Source of the DNA: JACVRM01 sp963839815
GTDB lineage: Bacteria > Actinomycetota > Thermoleophilia > Gaiellales > Gaiellaceae
NCBI GenBank assembly: GCA_963839815.1
Contig: CAWIWF010000004.1
Coordinates: 1-26,548 of the forward strand
Reading direction: 5' to 3'
DNA: 26,548 nt
Shown: positions 6,048 through 13,794 of the stretch, piece by piece
How positions within the stretch are numbered: the stretch's first letter is position 1
Layout of the letters: each line of letters opens with the position of its first letter
Translations under genes and position numbers: made by a program
The notes under the pieces: model-generated
What the model saw: the letters and a program-made list of their open reading frames with translations, nothing else
Told to the model about the DNA's origin: nothing
Databases searched by the model: none

Positions 6048-8051
6048 ATGCCGCCCCTGAAGACGTCCGCCGCCTACGAGCCGACCGGCGACCAGCCGCG
6101 CGCGATCGAGCAGCTCGCCGCCAGCATCACGGCGGGCGAGCGCTATCAGACCCTGCTCGGGGCGACCGGGACCGGCAAGACCGCGACGATGGCCTGGATC
6201 ATGGAGCAGGTGCAGAAGCCGGCGCTCGTGATCGCCCACAACAAGACGCTCGCCGCCCAGCTCTGCAACGAGTTCCGCGAGTTCTTCCCCGAGAACGCCG
6301 TCGAGTACTTCGTCTCCTACTACGACTACTACCAGCCCGAGGCGTACATCCCGCAGGCCGACCTCTACATCGAGAAGGACTCCTCGCAGAACGACGACAT
6401 CTCACGGCTGCGGCTCGCCGCGACCTCGGCGCTCTTCACCCGTCGCGACGTCGTCGTCGTCGCCTCCGTGTCCTGCATCTACGGCCTCGGCTCGCCGGAG
6501 GAGTGGCGCGAGCGGGTGCTCATCCTGGAGGTGGGGGAGGAGCACGACCGCGACCTGGCGCTGCGGAAGCTGATCGACAGCCAGTACGTCCGCAACGACA
6601 CGATCCTGTCGCGCGGCCGCTTCCGCGTGAAGGGCGACGTCGTCGAGATCCAGCCCGCCAACCAGGAGACGGCCTACCGGATCTCGTTCTTCGGCGACGA
6701 GGTCGAGGCTGTCACGCACTTCGACCCGCTCACCGGCGAGATCCTCTCCAAGCTCGACAACGTCGCCATCTGGCCGGCGACCGAGTACGTCACCTCGCGG
6801 CCGACGATCGAGCGCGCCGTCGACGACATCCGGCACGAGCTCAACGAGCAGGTCGCGACGTTCGAGGCGGAGGGGCGGATGCTCGAGGCGCACCGGATCC
6901 GGCAGCGCACCGAGTACGACCTGGAGCTGATGAAGGAGCTCGGCTTCTGCCCCGGCATCGAGAACTACTCGCGCGTGCTCGAGGGGCGGCCCCCCGGCTC
7001 GCACCCGTTCACACTGCTCGACTACTTCCCCGACGACTTCGTCTGCTTCGTCGACGAGTCGCATCAGACGGTGCCGCAGATCGGCGGCATGTACGAGGGC
7101 GACCGCTCGCGGAAGCAGACGCTCGTCGACTTCGGCTTCCGGCTGCCGTCGGCGATGGACAACCGGCCGCTCCGCTTCGACGAGTTCCTCGGCAAGGTGC
7201 CGCAGCTCGTGTTCGTCTCCGCCACGCCGGGCGCCTACGAGCTGCGTCACTCGCAGGTCGTCGCCGAGCAGTTGATCCGGCCGACCGGAATCGTCGACCC
7301 CGAGGTCGAGCTGCGCGCGACCAAGGATCAGATCGACGACCTGCTCAACGAGATCCGTCGCCGCGAGGCAGCCGGCGAGCGCGTGCTCGTGACCACGCTG
7401 ACGAAGAAGATGTCCGAGGACCTGACCGACTACCTGCTCGAGTCGGGCGTCAAGGCTCGCTATCTGCACTCCGAGATCGACACGCTGGAGCGGATCCAGA
7501 TCATCCGCGAGCTGCGGCTCGGCGACTACGACGTGCTCGTCGGCGTCAACCTCCTGCGCGAGGGGCTCGACCTGCCGGAGGTCTCGCTCGTCGCCATCCT
7601 CGACGCCGACAAGGAGGGTTTCCTGCGCGGCAAGACGGCGCTGATCCAGACGATCGGCCGAGCCGCGCGGAACACGAACGGCAAGGTGGTCATGTACGCC
7701 GACAAGCTCACAGAGGCGATCCAGGGTGCGCTCAGCGAGACGAACAGGCGCCGTGAGATCCAGCTCGCCTACAACGAGGAGCACGGCATCACGCCGGAGT
7801 CGATCCGCAAGGGCGTCTCGGACATCGCCGAGTTCCTCTCGCTGGAGTCGCCGAACGTGCCGTCGAAGCGTCGCCGCGGCCGGCGCGAGGTGGCAGGGTT
7901 GACGCCGGAGGATCTGGAGAAGCTGGTCATCCAGCTCGAGGAGGAGATGTTCGCGGCGGCGGAGGAGCTGCGCTTCGAATATGCGGCCAAGCTGCGCGAC
8001 GAGATCAAGGAGCTGCGCCGGGAGCTGGACGCAACCCGCGCAGCAGCCTGA
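6048..8051 (+). CDS. uvrB: excinuclease ABC subunit UvrB
   Basis: UvrB is the damage-verifying DNA helicase-like subunit of UvrABC nucleotide excision repair. The 667-residue length is normal. Visible features are EPTGDQPRAI near the start, Walker A GATGTGKT (38-45), the beta-hairpin region YFVSYYDYYQPEAYIP, the FVDESHQTVPQIGGMY motif II, VFVSATPG (motif III), GVNLLREGLDLPEVSLV and QTIGRAARN (motifs V and VI). The C-terminal UVR domain (LEKLVIQLEEEMFAAAEELR) contacts UvrC and UvrA. ATG 6048 gives the usual N-terminus; an in-frame GTG at 6039 is possible. A TACGCT hexamer at 6033-6038 may be the -10. I see no LexA box upstream, unlike uvrA. Confidence 0.98.
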   Translation: MPPLKTSAAYEPTGDQPRAIEQLAASITAGERYQTLLGATGTGKTATMAWIMEQVQKPALVIAHNKTLAAQLCNEFREFFPENAVEYFVSYYDYYQPEAYIPQADLYIEKDSSQNDDISRLRLAATSALFTRRDVVVVASVSCIYGLGSPEEWRERVLILEVGEEHDRDLALRKLIDSQYVRNDTILSRGRFRVKGDVVEIQPANQETAYRISFFGDEVEAVTHFDPLTGEILSKLDNVAIWPATEYVTSRPTIERAVDDIRHELNEQVATFEAEGRMLEAHRIRQRTEYDLELMKELGFCPGIENYSRVLEGRPPGSHPFTLLDYFPDDFVCFVDESHQTVPQIGGMYEGDRSRKQTLVDFGFRLPSAMDNRPLRFDEFLGKVPQLVFVSATPGAYELRHSQVVAEQLIRPTGIVDPEVELRATKDQIDDLLNEIRRREAAGERVLVTTLTKKMSEDLTDYLLESGVKARYLHSEIDTLERIQIIRELRLGDYDVLVGVNLLREGLDLPEVSLVAILDADKEGFLRGKTALIQTIGRAARNTNGKVVMYADKLTEAIQGALSETNRRREIQLAYNEEHGITPESIRKGVSDIAEFLSLESPNVPSKRRRGRREVAGLTPEDLEKLVIQLEEEMFAAAEELRFEYAAKLRDEIKELRRELDATRAAA

Positions 8052-8062
8052 GAGGAGAGACC

Positions 8063-8350
8063 ATGTGCAGGAACATCAGGACGCTCCACAACTTCGAGCC
8101 GCCGGCCACGCGTGAGGAGGTCGACGCCTCCGCGCTCCAGTATGTGCGCAAGGTCAGCGGCACGACGAAGCCGTCACAGGCGAACGCTGCCGCGTTCGCG
8201 CGCGCTGTCGAGGAGGTCGCAGAGGCGACGCAGCGCCTGCTCGCAGCGCTCGTCACGGCGGCGCCGCCGAAGGACCGCGAGGTCGAGGCCGAGCGGGCGC
8301 GCGAGCGGGCGGCGAAGCGCTACGGCGCTCCGGCCCCGGCGCGCTCGTAG
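8063..8350 (+). CDS. DUF2277 family protein
   Basis: This 95-residue protein begins MCRNIRTLHNFEPPATREEV and continues ASALQYVRKVSGTTKPSQAN, which is the DUF2277 signature. The rest is helical with a charged C-terminus (DREVEAERARERAAKRYG). A good Shine-Dalgarno (GAGGAGAG) precedes the ATG. The gene begins 11 bases after the uvrB stop, so it is probably co-transcribed with uvrB. The N-terminal Cys-Arg-Asn is invariant in relatives I recall. The function of the family is unknown. Confidence 0.9.
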   Translation: MCRNIRTLHNFEPPATREEVDASALQYVRKVSGTTKPSQANAAAFARAVEEVAEATQRLLAALVTAAPPKDREVEAERARERAAKRYGAPAPARS

Positions 8351-8501
8351 CTGAGCGGCCGAGCCGAGACGGGACGTCCAGGGCACTCCAGCCTGGCCGA
8401 AGGTTTAGGGTCCCTCGGGCGGGAGCAGGAACCCGTGCCCGGCGCGGAGAACACCTGCGCCGAGCGGTACGCACCGCGCCATCAACGGAAGAGGAGACGG
8501 C

Positions 8502-8642
8502 ATGCCTGGCATCACCCTCGGCGGGCTCCTGGTGATCATCGGGATCATCCTCGCCATCGTCTGGAGCCTCTGGATCGGCATCATCATCGCCCTGATCGGC
8601 CTGATCGCGTTCGGCGGCTTCGCGCGCGGGCGCTGGTACTAG
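8502..8642 (+). CDS. small hydrophobic membrane protein, 46 aa
   Basis: ATG 8502 follows a strong Shine-Dalgarno (AAGAGGAG) and encodes MPGITLGGLLVIIGIILAIV, then WSLWIGIIIALIGLIAFGGF and a basic ARGRWY end. It is two membrane-spanning segments with a short turn. This architecture recalls DUF6131-like small hydrophobic actinobacterial proteins; the assignment is tentative. It lies 151 bases after the DUF2277 gene and 33 bases before a perfect palindrome that may end its transcript. Confidence 0.62.
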   Translation: MPGITLGGLLVIIGIILAIVWSLWIGIIIALIGLIAFGGFARGRWY

Positions 8643-8675
8643 AGCGGCCGGCACTCCCCAGCGCCGCTCATGTGG

Positions 8676-8710
8676 AGCCGACTTTGTGGCTGACAGCCAC
8701 AAAGTCGGCT
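8676..8710. terminator. perfect 16-bp palindrome, likely bidirectional terminator or dispersed palindromic repeat
   Basis: Bases 8676-8691 (AGCCGACTTTGTGGCT) are the exact reverse complement of 8695-8710, with a three-base loop (GAC). The element sits between the stop of the small membrane protein and the converging metallophosphoesterase gene. No T-tract follows on either strand, so it would be a U-less terminator, or one copy of a mobile or repeated palindrome. Confidence 0.7.
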
Positions 8711-8775
8711 GGGCGCAGCGCGATTGCGCTTGAACAAGCGCCTCGGTTGAGCACTGAATGAGGCCATACCGTCCG

Positions 8776-9597
8776 TCAAGCAGGCGCCCGGGCGAGCGGC
8801 GTGCGGCCCCGCGGATAGAGGCGATCCGCCGTCAGCGCCCAGTCGTCGTCGCGCCAGACGAACGTGAGGACGCGCAGCGTCTCGGCATCAGACTCGTAGA
8901 GGTGGAAGCCGCGGGCCTCGCCGCGGCGCTTGGGGCGCGGCTGGCCGAGGCCCGGCGCAGTGGCGATGACGGCGCTGCGCTCGCCGCCGTGCACGACCTC
9001 GAACTCGCGCCGCTCCGCCACCGACGACTGGTGGACGTGCCCCGCCACGATCAGCTCCGCGCCCGACGCCACCAGTGTCGCCAGCACGTGCTTGCGGCGC
9101 GAGAGCGGCGGCTTCCAGGCCCGCCAGGGCGCGCCCAGGAGGTGGTGGTGCACCGCGACGACTCGGAGCACCCCCACCGGTGCAGCCGCGAGCAGCTCCT
9201 GCGCGCGAGCCAGCTGCTCGCTCGAGATCGCGCCCGACTGGTGCCGGTACGGCCGCACGGAGTTCAGGCCGATGACGAGCATCGCCTCGGAGCGGTGAAC
9301 CGGATCTCGCTCGGGCCACTGCCGGTCGAACTCGCGGAACGTGTGCGTGAACCGCCCGACCGACCAGGGCGGGATGTCGTGGTTGCCCGGGATGACCACG
9401 AGCTGCCGCTCGAACCCGCGGACGAAGGCGGCCGCGCGCTCGTGCTGCTCGCGTCGTCCCCGGTGCGTCAGGTCGCCCGACATCAAGACGAGCTCCGGGT
9501 CGAGCTCGGCCACCAGCGGAGGCAGCGCCCGCTGCAGCTCGGTCTGCTCCGCGGTGCCCGTGTGAATGTCGGAGATGTGGAGAATCCGTGTAGTCAA
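8776..9597 (-). CDS. calcineurin-like metallophosphoesterase
   Basis: This 273-residue cytoplasmic phosphoesterase has all five metal-binding blocks of the calcineurin-like family in order: SDIHTG (D10, H12), SGDLTHRG (D42), PGNHD, VAVHHHLLG and AGHVHQS. The fold resembles 3',5'-cAMP phosphodiesterase CpdA-type enzymes (class III), but the substrate cannot be read from sequence. The start is a TTG at 9597, the only in-frame initiator ahead of the essential first strand (RILHISDIH). It is divergent from the 78-residue protein, 29 bases away. A class III cyclase-like protein is encoded nearby, so a cyclic-nucleotide role is an open possibility. Confidence 0.9.
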   Translation of the reverse strand: MTTRILHISDIHTGTAEQTELQRALPPLVAELDPELVLMSGDLTHRGRREQHERAAAFVRGFERQLVVIPGNHDIPPWSVGRFTHTFREFDRQWPERDPVHRSEAMLVIGLNSVRPYRHQSGAISSEQLARAQELLAAAPVGVLRVVAVHHHLLGAPWRAWKPPLSRRKHVLATLVASGAELIVAGHVHQSSVAERREFEVVHGGERSAVIATAPGLGQPRPKRRGEARGFHLYESDAETLRVLTFVWRDDDWALTADRLYPRGRTPLARAPA

Positions 9598-9626
9598 GGG
9601 CGTTCGAGGCTATACACTCAGCCAGG

Positions 9627-9863
9627 ATGGACGAGCCGACCGAGATCGTCGACGACCTCTATCTGGGCCTCCGTGCAGGCGGTGCGTTGCGCAAGAAACG
9701 GCGCGGCGAGCCGCTCACCATGGAGGAGGAAGAGGCGCTCGGCCGCTGGCAGCGCCTCTCGCGCTGGCGCAAGGCCGTGACCCTCGTCGCCTTCGCCGTC
9801 GGCACCTTCGGCATCGGCTTCACCCTCGGCGGCCTGATCTTCGGCCGCTGGCGCAAAGCGTGA
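9627..9863 (+). CDS. small single-pass membrane protein, 78 aa, hypothetical
   Basis: ATG 9627 follows a weak CCAGG. The protein has an acidic N-terminus (MDEPTEIVDDLYLGLRAGG), a basic/acidic cytoplasmic stretch (LRKKRRGEPLTMEEEEALGR), one transmembrane helix at about residues 49-71 (AVTLVAFAVGTFGIGF) and a basic end (GRWRKA). No family is recognised. It is divergent from the metallophosphoesterase and 61 bases before the lipoprotein gene. Confidence 0.65.
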   Translation: MDEPTEIVDDLYLGLRAGGALRKKRRGEPLTMEEEEALGRWQRLSRWRKAVTLVAFAVGTFGIGFTLGGLIFGRWRKA

Positions 9864-9887
9864 GCTGATCGGCCCGCGGCGCCGCTC

Positions 9888-9916
9888 TTGACAGCGCCCC
9901 GTCGGCGCCGTAAGTG
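9888..9916 (+). promoter_or_regulatory. possible promoter for the SBP lipoprotein gene
   Basis: A consensus -35 TTGACA (9888-9893) is followed after 17 bases by TAAGTG (9911-9916), a poor -10. The GTG start at 9925 is eight bases further on and has no clear Shine-Dalgarno, so a leaderless or near-leaderless transcript is possible. Confidence 0.4.
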
Positions 9917-9924
9917 TCGCGCTG

Positions 9925-11751
9925 GTGAGATGGCTTACGGCGGCGGCGCTCGTCATCGCCACGCTTGGCGCCGGCTGCAGCGGCGGCGAGGAGGCGACGC
10001 GTACGAGCGACGACGTGCCGCGCGGCGGCGCGCTCCGGATCGGCGGGACCGGAACCGAAGGGACCGGGTCGATCCCGACGCTCGACCTTTCGCTGCCCAC
10101 TGGCTTCTCGCCCGTGGTGGTGGAACTCCACCGCTGCTGCCTCTCTCGAACACTCCTCAACTACCGTGGCGCCACGACGGAGGAGGGCGGCAGCATCCTG
10201 CGACCCGACCTCGCCACCACTCTTCCGCGCGTGTCGGACGACGGCCTCACGTACACCTTCACGCTGAGGTCGGGGCTGCGGTACGCGCCGCCGTACGACG
10301 ACACCCCAATCCGTGCCCAGGACATCGTGCGTGCAGTCGAGTACACGCTCGGACTCGGGCCCGGGCCCCTGCTCGTGATCGAGGGTGCCCAAGCGTTCGA
10401 GAGCGGGCAGGCGAGCTCGGTGACCGGTCTCGAGACGCCCGACGACGGGACGCTCGTCGTACACCTGGCGGAGCGAGTCGGCGACCTTGCCGAGCGGTTC
10501 TCGAGCGCGACCACCGCCCCGATCCCCGAGGGAGCGGATGTCGGCCATCCGACGATCGGCCGGGTCCCCGTCGCGTCGGGGCCGTACATGCTCGAGGGCT
10601 CGGCAGCGTACGACTTCTCGCGGCCGCCGACCCCGAAGCGGTTGCCGGCCGGCTTCGTTGTCGAAGAGCGGGTCTCCCTCGTCCGTAACCCCTCGTGGCG
10701 AGGCGATGCGCTGCGCGGTGGCTACGTCGACCGCATGCTGCTGACCGCGGAGCGAACGCCGGAGAGCGCGGCCGCCAAGGTCGACGCGGGCACGCTCGAC
10801 GTCGCGCTCGGCCAGCTCAGTCCGACGCCCGGCCAGCTGGAGCGCTACCAGGCGGATCCGCAGCTCAGGAAGCGGGTGCACGCGCACGTCGCAAACAGCG
10901 TCAGGTACGTGAACCTGAACGTCGCCCTCCCGCCCTTCGACGACCTCCACGTGCGCAAGGCAGTCAACCTCGCCATCGACAAGCAGGCGCTACGTGCAGC
11001 TGCGAGGTCCGGGCTCGGGGGGCGGATCGCGGGCCACATCGCGCCCGATGCCTTCCTGAACAACCTCCTGCTGGACTACGACCCCTACGAGACGCCCGCG
11101 CACCGCGGCGACCTCGAGGCAGCGCGCGAGGAGATGGCGAAGTCACGCTACGACCGGGACGGAGACGGCCGGTGCGATGCGCGCGTCTGCCGCGGACTGA
11201 TCGCCGCGGTTCGGGACGACGAGCCCACCAACGCACGGCTCGGCGAGCTCATCGGAGACGATCTGCGCCCGCTCGGGATCGAGCTCGAGATCAGGGCCTC
11301 CGATCCGGACACGTACTTCTCGCGGGCGATCCTCCCTGAGGCGAAGGCGTCAGTCATTCCGTCGCTCGGCTGGGGAATCGAGGTCCCGAACGCCGCCGGT
11401 GTGTTCCCGCCTCTCTTTTCCGGAGCGCTCGTCGGCCACCCGTCCGGCTCGAACCTGTCGCTCGTCGGAGCGTCGGCTACGCAGCTGCGGCGGCTCGGCT
11501 ATCCGCCGCGCAAGGTCCCGAGCATCGACGGCAAGCTCGCCGAGTGCGTCCGTCTCACGGGCCGGGCGCAGATCCAGTGCTGGGCCGAGACGGACCAGTT
11601 GCTGATGGAGCGGGTGGTCCCGTGGGTGCCCTACGTCTTCGAGGGCAACGCCCAGGTCGTCTCGGAGCGGGTCGCCCGGTTCACGTTCGCGCAGGCGGGG
11701 TTCCTCATGCCCGCCTTCGACCAGCTTGCGCTGAAGCCGGGCTCGGACTGA
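9925..11751 (+). CDS. ABC transporter substrate-binding lipoprotein, SBP_bac_5 (peptide/opine type)
   Basis: This 608-residue extracytoplasmic solute-binding protein is of the peptide/nickel/opine class (cluster C). A lipoprotein signal (LVIATLGAGC, Cys18) anchors it to the membrane. Family landmarks are the GGALRIG start, LATTLPRVSDDGLTYTFTLR, ASGPYMLEG, VSLVRNPSWRGDALR, YVNLNVALPPFDDLHVRKAV and the C-terminal VPWVPYVFEG. A DRDGDGRCD loop near residue 410 resembles an EF-hand-like calcium site. No permease or ATPase genes are adjacent, so it is an orphan receptor, either using a remote transporter or acting as a sensor. GTG 9925 is chosen because the signal peptide follows directly. Its stop is one base from the stop of the convergent cyclase-propeller gene. 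Confidence 0.9.
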   Translation: MRWLTAAALVIATLGAGCSGGEEATRTSDDVPRGGALRIGGTGTEGTGSIPTLDLSLPTGFSPVVVELHRCCLSRTLLNYRGATTEEGGSILRPDLATTLPRVSDDGLTYTFTLRSGLRYAPPYDDTPIRAQDIVRAVEYTLGLGPGPLLVIEGAQAFESGQASSVTGLETPDDGTLVVHLAERVGDLAERFSSATTAPIPEGADVGHPTIGRVPVASGPYMLEGSAAYDFSRPPTPKRLPAGFVVEERVSLVRNPSWRGDALRGGYVDRMLLTAERTPESAAAKVDAGTLDVALGQLSPTPGQLERYQADPQLRKRVHAHVANSVRYVNLNVALPPFDDLHVRKAVNLAIDKQALRAAARSGLGGRIAGHIAPDAFLNNLLLDYDPYETPAHRGDLEAAREEMAKSRYDRDGDGRCDARVCRGLIAAVRDDEPTNARLGELIGDDLRPLGIELEIRASDPDTYFSRAILPEAKASVIPSLGWGIEVPNAAGVFPPLFSGALVGHPSGSNLSLVGASATQLRRLGYPPRKVPSIDGKLAECVRLTGRAQIQCWAETDQLLMERVVPWVPYVFEGNAQVVSERVARFTFAQAGFLMPAFDQLALKPGSD

Positions 11752-11752
11752 T

Positions 11753-13270
11753 CTACCCGCCCGCCTGGGTCGTGACCCAGAGGCGCCCCCCGGCGACGAC
11801 GAGGGCCGCGGGACTGCTACCTAGCGGGATGTCCTCGCTGATCGAGCGGCTCTCGGGATCGATTCGCACGAGCGACCGGCCGAGGCTGCTGGCAACCCAG
11901 ACGCCGTCCTCGCCGATCGCTATCCCGGTGGGGTCGTTGCCGGCAGGCTGGATGGTCGACGCGCTCCGGTCGCGGACTTCGATACGCGACACCGTGTCGT
12001 CGGACGTGTGCGTCACCCAGACGGTCTGGCCGTCGGCCGCGGCGGCGAGCGCGCTGGCCGGGAAGCGCACCTGCACCTCTAGTCCGCGCTGGTCGAGCGT
12101 CTCCGGGTCGAACGCCTTGACGGTGGTGCCGCCTGCCACCCAGACGACGTCGGGTCCGAGCGCGAGCGCGGTTCCGGCCGCCACGCGCTGCGCCGCGTGG
12201 GTCGCGGGGTCGATCCGCAGCACGACCCCGTCCGTCGCCGACGCGACCCAGAGGGCGCCGAAACCGACCGCCACATCACGGGGGCCCGCGACCTCGATGG
12301 TGTCGTCGATCACGCCGCGAATGGGATCGAATCGGGCCACCTCGTTCTCGAACTGGTTGGCCACGAACAGGCCTTCGCGGCCCGCCGCGATCGCACGCGG
12401 ACTTCCGTTGGCGCTGTAGGTGTCGGCGAGCGTGCGCGACGCAGCATCGATCTCCGAGATGGTGCCGCCGTCGAGGTTCGCCACCCAGAGCCGGCCACTC
12501 GCCTCGTCGTAGGCGATGTCGACGGGGCCGCGGCCGACGCCGATCGCGGCGACGATCGCTCCGCTGCCGGGGTCGACGGCGCCGACCGAGTTCGGCGCGA
12601 CCCGGTCGAACCTCTCGCTGCCGCCGCGGAAGGCGAGGAAGGCCGCGAGCGCAACGGCCAGAGCGGCGGCGCCGGCGGCCACCACGAGCGATCTGCGCTT
12701 CGCCCGGCCCCGTACGGGCGGCTTCGGCGCCGGCCGTTCTTCGGGCTGCTCCCAGAGCACCTCGAAGAGCCGCCACCGCTCGTCGAACCCCTTGAGGGTG
12801 AAGCGGCCACGGTCGCGGAAGGTGACCTCGGGGATCGTGCCGGCGAGGTGGCGCACGGGCTCGCTGACGAAGATCTGCCCGCCCTTGGCGTGGGCGCCGA
12901 CCCGTTGCGTGGCATTGACGGCGGCCCCGAAGGGATGGCCGCCGCGCTCGAGCACCTCGCCGACGTTCAGCCCAATGCGCAGCCGCACCGCCTCCTCGGG
13001 GTGCTCGCGGGCGTGCTCGGCGAGCGCCTTCTGGATCGCGACCGCGCAGGCGATCGCGCGGCGCGTGGACAGAAAGGTGAGCATGAAGCCGTCCCCGATC
13101 GAGTCGATCTCGCGGCCGTCGTGCGCGGCCAGCTGTTCCCGAACGATGCGGCGGTGGTTCTCGATCGTGCGTCGTGCCGCCTCGTCTCCGAGCCGTCGCG
13201 TCAGGTCGGTCGAGCCCTCGACGTCTGTGAACGCGATGGTGACGACGCCGGTGTCGAAGGGGTCGCTCAT
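11753..13270 (-). CDS. class III nucleotide cyclase-like protein with TM helix and extracellular YVTN/NHL beta-propeller
   Basis: This is a 505-residue membrane protein. Residues 8-175 form a class III adenylate/guanylate cyclase domain: metal Asp16 (FTDVEGST) and Asp60 (SIGDGF), and transition-state Asn119 and Arg123 (VNATQRV). The usual purine-selecting Lys is Asp56, and the usual Asp three residues before FG's glycine is His112, so base choice or even activity is doubtful. A basic linker and one helix (about 195-215, VVAAGAAALAVALAAF) lead to a six- or seven-blade propeller of repeats such as GRLWVANLDGGTISEIDAAS and DGVWVASSLGRSLVRIDPES, predicted outside the cell. It looks like an extracellular sensor joined to a cytoplasmic cyclase. 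It is divergent from the PH-domain gene. Confidence 0.9.
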   Translation of the reverse strand: MSDPFDTGVVTIAFTDVEGSTDLTRRLGDEAARRTIENHRRIVREQLAAHDGREIDSIGDGFMLTFLSTRRAIACAVAIQKALAEHAREHPEEAVRLRIGLNVGEVLERGGHPFGAAVNATQRVGAHAKGGQIFVSEPVRHLAGTIPEVTFRDRGRFTLKGFDERWRLFEVLWEQPEERPAPKPPVRGRAKRRSLVVAAGAAALAVALAAFLAFRGGSERFDRVAPNSVGAVDPGSGAIVAAIGVGRGPVDIAYDEASGRLWVANLDGGTISEIDAASRTLADTYSANGSPRAIAAGREGLFVANQFENEVARFDPIRGVIDDTIEVAGPRDVAVGFGALWVASATDGVVLRIDPATHAAQRVAAGTALALGPDVVWVAGGTTVKAFDPETLDQRGLEVQVRFPASALAAAADGQTVWVTHTSDDTVSRIEVRDRSASTIQPAGNDPTGIAIGEDGVWVASSLGRSLVRIDPESRSISEDIPLGSSPAALVVAGGRLWVTTQAGG

Positions 13271-13302
13271 CCAGCGTGATTCTCCGGCACGGCTGCGCCG
13301 CT

Positions 13303-13318
13303 GTCACGGGCACGTGAC
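13303..13318. promoter_or_regulatory. candidate operator, perfect inverted repeat in a divergent gap
   Basis: GTCACG-GGCA-CGTGAC is a perfect six-base inverted repeat in the 89-base gap between the divergent cyclase-propeller and PH-domain genes. The position suits a regulator of one or both genes. It does not match a CRP site, which has the opposite polarity (TGTGA...TCACA). The binding protein is unknown. Confidence 0.35.
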
Positions 13319-13359
13319 GAAGCAGGAGAACGCGTGTCGCGAGGCGAACGCGGAGTCCC

Positions 13360-13782
13360 GTGGCCGAGTCCGACGAGAGGGTGTGCCTGGACGCGCGCCG
13401 GCACGGCGTCGTGCTCGCGCTGCCGCTCGGGCAGGCGATCGTGCTTGCGGCCTTCGGTGGCGTCCTGCTGACGCTCGTGTGGCCGCTCGCGGTCGCGGGC
13501 GCGATCCTCGTCGTGATCGCCGCCGGCCTGGCGCTGCGGGCGGTCTGGGACTGGGAGCGGCTGCACCTCGTGGTCACGACCGAGCGGCTCTACGTGGTCG
13601 ACGGGACGATCCGCAAGCGGGCGCGCCAGGTACGCCTGCGACGGATCGATGCGGTCGAGGTCGAGCAGTCCGCAGCCGGCCGCATGCTCGGCTACGGGAC
13701 GCTCGTCGTCGGCCCGCTCGAGATCGACCACGTGGCGCGGCCGAACGAGGTCACGGAGCTCGTCGAGCGGCTCGCCTCCTAG
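13360..13782 (+). CDS. bacterial PH domain membrane protein (bPH2/YdbS-like)
   Basis: This 140-residue protein starts with GTG at 13360 after a GGAG. Two adjacent hydrophobic helices (about 16-38 and 41-62) are followed by a cytoplasmic bacterial PH-like domain: LHLVVTTERLYVVDGTIRKR, ARQVRLRRIDAVEVEQSAAG, RMLGYGTLVVGPLEID and NEVTELVERL. These match the bPH2 (YdbS/YdbT) pattern, including the conserved tandem of T-E-R-L-Y-V and GYGTL. The function of these proteins is not well defined. It is tail to tail with the TPR-like gene, 12 bases apart. Confidence 0.85.
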   Translation: MAESDERVCLDARRHGVVLALPLGQAIVLAAFGGVLLTLVWPLAVAGAILVVIAAGLALRAVWDWERLHLVVTTERLYVVDGTIRKRARQVRLRRIDAVEVEQSAAGRMLGYGTLVVGPLEIDHVARPNEVTELVERLAS

Positions 13783-13794
13783 CGCCAGAGCGGG

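Noticed and set aside
6402..7784. A 460-residue minus-strand frame inside uvrB
   Set aside because: It is antisense to an intact, highly conserved gene and is composed of Asp/His/Arg/Leu repeats typical of GC-rich shadows.
8378..8401. A stretch resembling human Alu (cactccagcctgg)
   Set aside because: Only 13 bases match, flanked by bacterial intergenic DNA. It is chance, not contamination.
8403..8425. A possible stress-sigma promoter (GGTTTA then GGGAGC) before the small membrane protein
   Set aside because: The second half is a poor match to GGGTA and the spacing is at the edge of the accepted range.
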